A DNA stretch of 8,368 nucleotides from JACRBK01 sp964427955 (GTDB taxonomy: Bacteria; Chloroflexota; Anaerolineae; Aggregatilineales; Aggregatilineaceae), in assembly GCA_964427955.1 (NCBI GenBank), contig CAYRWY010000258.1, positions 1 to 8,368 on the forward strand. Direction: 5' to 3'. Below, in pieces: positions 5,436-8,368 of this stretch. A program made the position numbers and the translations under genes. Each line of letters opens with the position of its first letter. Position 1 is the stretch's first letter. The notes below the pieces were generated by a model, which worked only from the letters and a program-made list of their open reading frames with translations, did not search any database and was not told where the DNA came from.

Positions 5436-7352
5436 ATGGAATTTTCCGTTAAGTTCGATGCCGCTGCCGAACCGGTGCACGTACCGTCCGGGACCTTGCT
5501 GACCGAGGCGGCGCGCCTGGCCGGGGTCGAGGTGTTACAGCCCTGTGGTGGACAGGGCCGCTGTGGGCGCTGTGCCGTCCAGGTGATCCGCGGCACCGTC
5601 CGCCGCCGCAGCACGCTGCGCCTCTCGCCGGAGGATGTGGCGACCGGCTATGCCCTGGCCTGCCAGACCGTCGTCGAAAGCGACGTCGAGGTCGTCGTCC
5701 CGCCGCAAGAAAAAGTCGAGCGGCGGCTGACGACGGATCGCACCGCGCGCGATATACCGGTCCCGGCGGACTACGATCCGGAGCAGGTGCAGACCGTCCG
5801 GCGCGTGAAGCTGACGCTCACCCCGCCCACGATGGACGATCAAACCGACGATTGGAGCCGCGTACAAACGGCCCTGCGCCAGGCGACCGGCGTGGATCAG
5901 GTGACCATCTCCCTGATGCAGCTCCGCCGGTTGGGGCACATCGTGCGCAAAGGCGAATGGGACGTGACGCTCGTGCTCGACTCCGAAGCGTGGGACTGCC
6001 CCGACTGCCCGGTGCGGCTGATCGATCTCAAGCCCGGCCATGTGCCGGACGACGATCCGCTGTGGGGCATCGCCATCGACATCGGGACGACTACCGTCTC
6101 GCTGTGGCTGGTGGACCTGATCACTGGCAAAGTCCACGCGCAGACGGCGGAGTACAACGGGCAGATTTCGCGCGGCGAGGACGTCATCTCGCGCATCATC
6201 TATAGCGGCAAAGGCAGCGGCGGCGAAGAACTGCGCGACCTGGTGTTGGAGACAATCAACACTCTGCTGGCCGAAGCCTGCCAGCGGGTCCAGGCCGATC
6301 CGACGGAGGTTGTCAAGGCGACTATCGTGGGCAACAGCACGATGATCCACCTGCTGCTGGGCATCCCAGCCAAGAATATCCGCCTGTCGCCGTTCGTGAC
6401 GGCGGTGAACCACATCCCCACCCTGGCCGGGCGCGATGTCGGCCTGAATATCCACAAAGACGCGACGGTGGACTGCCTGCCGGGCATCGCCAGTTACGTC
6501 GGCTCGGACATCACCGCCGGGGCGCTCTCGTCGGGACTGGACAGCACCGAACTGATCACGATCTTCATCGACGTGGGGACCAACGGCGAAATCGCGCTGG
6601 GCAACCAGGAATGGCTGGTCGCGGCGGCGGCGTCTGCCGGTCCGGCCTTCGAGGGCGGCGGCGTCGGACATGGGATGCGCGCCACCAAAGGGGCCATCGA
6701 AGAAGTCTGGATCAATACCGACACCTACGAACCGACCTACCGCGTGATCGGCGGCACCCAGCCGCGCGGCATCTGCGGCAGCGGCCTGATCTCGCTGCTG
6801 GCCGAAATGTTCCTGACCGGCCTGGTGGACAAAGGCGGGCACATCAACCTGACCCTGCCTACCCCCCGCGTCAGGGCGGGCGAGCATGGCCCGGAATACG
6901 TGATCGCGTGGGCCAACGAAGCCGCGCCGGGACACGACATCGTGATCAGCCACGTGGACATCGACAACCTGCTGCGCACTAAAGCCGCCATCTACGCCGG
7001 ATTTGTCGTGCTGGCGGAAAGCGTGGGGTTGTCGCTGGACGCGGTCGAGCAACTGCTGGTGGGCGGGTCGTTCGGTAAATATATCAACGTCGAAAAAGCC
7101 GTCCAGATCGGGTTACTGCCCGATATGCCCTGGGATCGCTTCCGCTTCTTGGGCAATACGGCGATCCAGGGGGCCTATCTCGCGCTGCTGGACCACCGCT
7201 CGCGTGAGCGTATCAAAGAGATTGCCCAGCGCATGACGTATATTGAGCTTTCTGCCGACAACACGTTTTATGACGCCTTTACCTCCGCGCTGTTCCTGCC
7301 CCATACCGATCTGGCGCAGTTTCCCTCGGTGCAGGCCGTCATGAATCCCTAG
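5436..7352 (+). CDS. acsV: RACo: ATP-dependent reductive activator of CFeSP (2Fe-2S / ASKHA ATPase)
   Basis: The 638-residue product is a cytosolic repair enzyme that uses ATP hydrolysis to drive reduction of inactive Co(II)-CFeSP to Co(I). An N-terminal plant-type [2Fe-2S] ferredoxin domain (about residues 1-95) has Cys37, Cys43, Cys46 and Cys76 (C-x5-C-x2-C...C). A linker and middle domain follow (about 95-205). The C-terminal ASKHA (acetate/sugar kinase, Hsp70, actin) ATPase has phosphate loops Asp-Ile-Gly-Thr-Thr-Thr (215-220) and Asp-Val-Gly-Thr-Asn-Gly-Glu (379-385). It also has Gly-Ile-Cys-Gly-Ser-Gly (445-450) and an adenosine-type Gly-Gly-Ser-Phe-Gly (543-547). This layout is that of RACo from Carboxydothermus and of DUF4445 proteins. 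ATG 5436 is preferred to the in-frame TTG 5430, although neither has a strong ribosome site. Related activators serve corrinoid O-demethylases, but the position between CFeSP and acsE genes favours CFeSP as partner. acsE starts 14 bp downstream. Confidence 0.93.
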   Translation: MEFSVKFDAAAEPVHVPSGTLLTEAARLAGVEVLQPCGGQGRCGRCAVQVIRGTVRRRSTLRLSPEDVATGYALACQTVVESDVEVVVPPQEKVERRLTTDRTARDIPVPADYDPEQVQTVRRVKLTLTPPTMDDQTDDWSRVQTALRQATGVDQVTISLMQLRRLGHIVRKGEWDVTLVLDSEAWDCPDCPVRLIDLKPGHVPDDDPLWGIAIDIGTTTVSLWLVDLITGKVHAQTAEYNGQISRGEDVISRIIYSGKGSGGEELRDLVLETINTLLAEACQRVQADPTEVVKATIVGNSTMIHLLLGIPAKNIRLSPFVTAVNHIPTLAGRDVGLNIHKDATVDCLPGIASYVGSDITAGALSSGLDSTELITIFIDVGTNGEIALGNQEWLVAAAASAGPAFEGGGVGHGMRATKGAIEEVWINTDTYEPTYRVIGGTQPRGICGSGLISLLAEMFLTGLVDKGGHINLTLPTPRVRAGEHGPEYVIAWANEAAPGHDIVISHVDIDNLLRTKAAIYAGFVVLAESVGLSLDAVEQLLVGGSFGKYINVEKAVQIGLLPDMPWDRFRFLGNTAIQGAYLALLDHRSRERIKEIAQRMTYIELSADNTFYDAFTSALFLPHTDLAQFPSVQAVMNP

Positions 7353-7366
7353 AGAAGAGGACGAAA

Positions 7367-8290
7367 ATGTACATCATTGGCGAGAACATTCACATTATTT
7401 CCGAAAAAGTCAAAGAGGCGCTCGCGGCGCGCGACCGCGAATTTTTCATGGAACTGGCGATCAAGCAGGTGGAAGCCGGTGCCCAGGCGGTCGATCTGAA
7501 CCTCGGCCCGCGCAAAAAAGATGGCGAAGAGGTCTTTCCCTGGATCGCCGAAACCGTGCAGTCGGTGGTCGATGTGCCGCTCTGTTTCGACAGCACCAAT
7601 ATCGTCGGGATCGAAGCCGGGCTGAAGAAGATCACCAAAGCGCAGCCGATCATCAACTCGGTCTCCGCGGAGCCGGAGCGGCTGGAGCGCGTGCCGCTGG
7701 TCGCCAAGCAGTACAACGCCCGGCTGGTCGCGCTGACGATGGCCCAGAGCGGTATCCCGGTCGGCGCGGACGAGCGGGTGAATATCGCGGTCGAGAGCCT
7801 GATCCCGCGCATGGTCGAGATCGACTATCCCGTCGAAAACCTGATCATCGATCCGCTGGTGCTGACGGTATCCGGCTGCCAGCAGTACTGCCCGGAGTGC
7901 ATCGAAGCGGTGCGCACGCTGCCCTACGCCTGGAGTCCGTCGCCGCAGATTTCGGTCGGGCTGTCGAACGTGTCCAACGCCGTCCCGAACGAGAATCGCC
8001 CCCTGATTAACCGGGTGTACCTGGCCATGCTGATGGGCGCGGGGCTGCAAATGATGATCGCCAACCCGATGGATACGAAGCTCAAGGAAGTGATCCGCGT
8101 GATCGAAGAACGCGACGAGAGCTACCCGGTGGCCCGCCTGTACCTGAAGATTCACGACAAGATCGCGGCGATGGAACACCCGTCGATTGACGACGTGGAT
8201 ATGAACGATCCCGAACAGATGGAAATCTGGAAGACCGTCCAGATTTTGCTGAACAAAGTGATCTACGCCGACGGCTACCTGGATCAGTAG
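7367..8290 (+). CDS. acsE: 5-Methyltetrahydrofolate:CFeSP methyltransferase (MeTr)
   Basis: The 307-residue product is a pterin-binding TIM-barrel protein that transfers the N5-methyl of CH3-tetrahydrofolate to Co(I) of AcsCD. Diagnostic residues are Asp75 in Phe-Asp-Ser-Thr-Asn, Asn97 in Ile-Ile-Asn-Ser-Val, Asp162 in Ile-Ile-Asp-Pro-Leu and Asn201 in Gly-Leu-Ser-Asn-Val-Ser. They line up with Asp75, Asn96, Asp160 and Asn199 of Moorella MeTr, where Asn199 helps activate the N5 position (numbering from memory). It is about 45 residues longer than the 262-residue Moorella protein. The excess seems to sit at about residues 249-288, before a conserved-looking C-terminal helix ending Ile-Tyr-Ala-Asp-Gly-Tyr-Leu. 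ATG 7367 has GAAGAGG at 7354-7360. It is the last gene in the window, and TAG at 8288-8290 is followed by a palindrome-bearing tail. Confidence 0.95.
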   Translation: MYIIGENIHIISEKVKEALAARDREFFMELAIKQVEAGAQAVDLNLGPRKKDGEEVFPWIAETVQSVVDVPLCFDSTNIVGIEAGLKKITKAQPIINSVSAEPERLERVPLVAKQYNARLVALTMAQSGIPVGADERVNIAVESLIPRMVEIDYPVENLIIDPLVLTVSGCQQYCPECIEAVRTLPYAWSPSPQISVGLSNVSNAVPNENRPLINRVYLAMLMGAGLQMMIANPMDTKLKEVIRVIEERDESYPVARLYLKIHDKIAAMEHPSIDDVDMNDPEQMEIWKTVQILLNKVIYADGYLDQ

Positions 8291-8311
8291 CGGCGATCAT
8301 AGGTGTATCAG

Positions 8312-8338
8312 GTAGGGGCGCTGCTTGCCGCGCCCGAC
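8312..8338. repeat. Imperfect palindrome after acsE, possible repeat copy or operon-end hairpin
   Basis: GGGCGC (8316-8321) pairs with GCGCCC (8330-8335) around an 8-base loop, 25 bases past the acsE stop. No T-run follows, so intrinsic termination is doubtful. The flank GTAGGGGC (8312-8319) equals the start of the 5385-5408 palindrome read on the minus strand, hinting at a shared dispersed repeat family. The remaining bases to 8368 show no gene or RNA that I recognise. Confidence 0.4.
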
Positions 8339-8368
8339 AGGCGTCAACTTAAGCCGGGGATTTTCCAG

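Noticed and set aside
5535..7052. 505-codon minus-strand open frame
   Set aside because: It is antisense to acsV, whose Cys motif and ATPase loops are clear. The translated product has no recognisable motif.
5430..7352. TTG start for acsV at 5430
   Set aside because: It would add only Met-Thr before the ATG at 5436. ATG is the likelier start, though no strong ribosome site decides it.
7349..8179. 276-codon minus-strand open frame
   Set aside because: It is antisense to acsE and shows only shadow-frame composition.
8291..8368. Strong intrinsic terminator after acsE
   Set aside because: A GC stem is present but no T-rich tract follows, so only a possible hairpin or repeat is reported.

Overview
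The window is a compact, single-strand (+) gene cluster for the methyl/corrinoid and acetyl-CoA-forming part of the Wood-Ljungdahl (reductive acetyl-CoA) pathway. The order is: the 3' part of acsB (acetyl-CoA synthase, entering from the left edge), a two-CBS-domain protein, acsD and acsC (small and large subunits of the corrinoid iron-sulfur protein, CFeSP), acsV (RACo, the ATP-dependent CFeSP reductive activator) and acsE (methyltetrahydrofolate:CFeSP methyltransferase). Gaps are 9, 6, 18, 65 and 14 bp, so one operon is likely. No CO dehydrogenase catalytic subunit gene (acsA/cooS) is present; it may lie upstream of the window. The high GC content, the bacterial AcsD/AcsC/AcsV/AcsE set and the character of the AcsC N-terminus suggest an anaerobic bacterium, possibly a Chloroflexota (Anaerolineae- or Dehalococcoidia-like) lineage. 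That placement is an inference from resemblance and was not tested by a search.

The standout feature is a 525-codon in-frame insertion in acsB (538-2112) with the block structure of a large intein carrying a LAGLIDADG homing endonuclease. It sits exactly in front of the Cys-Gly-Cys motif that holds the distal nickel of the ACS A-cluster. The first Cys of that motif is therefore both the +1 splicing nucleophile and a metal ligand. When the intein is removed, all Cys spacings (3, 9, 10 and 89 residues) and the length to the C-terminus (134 residues) agree with Moorella AcsB as I remember it. The intein keeps its N-terminal Cys, block B Thr/His and terminal Asn. It lacks the usual penultimate His and the usual block F His, which raises the question of whether splicing is slow or conditional.

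Layout: 1-2517 acsB fragment with intein; 2527-3039 CBS protein; 3046-4014 acsD; 4033-5370 acsC; 5371-5435 spacer with a perfect 9-bp-stem palindrome and a possible 7-codon leader ORF; 5436-7352 acsV; 7367-8290 acsE; 8291-8368 non-coding tail with a second, related palindrome.

How the genes work together: AcsE moves the methyl group of CH3-tetrahydrofolate onto Co(I) of AcsCD. AcsCD delivers it to the A-cluster nickel of AcsB, which condenses it with CO and CoA to acetyl-CoA. AcsV re-reduces CFeSP that has been accidentally oxidised to Co(II). The CBS protein is an unassigned, possibly adenylate-sensing partner.
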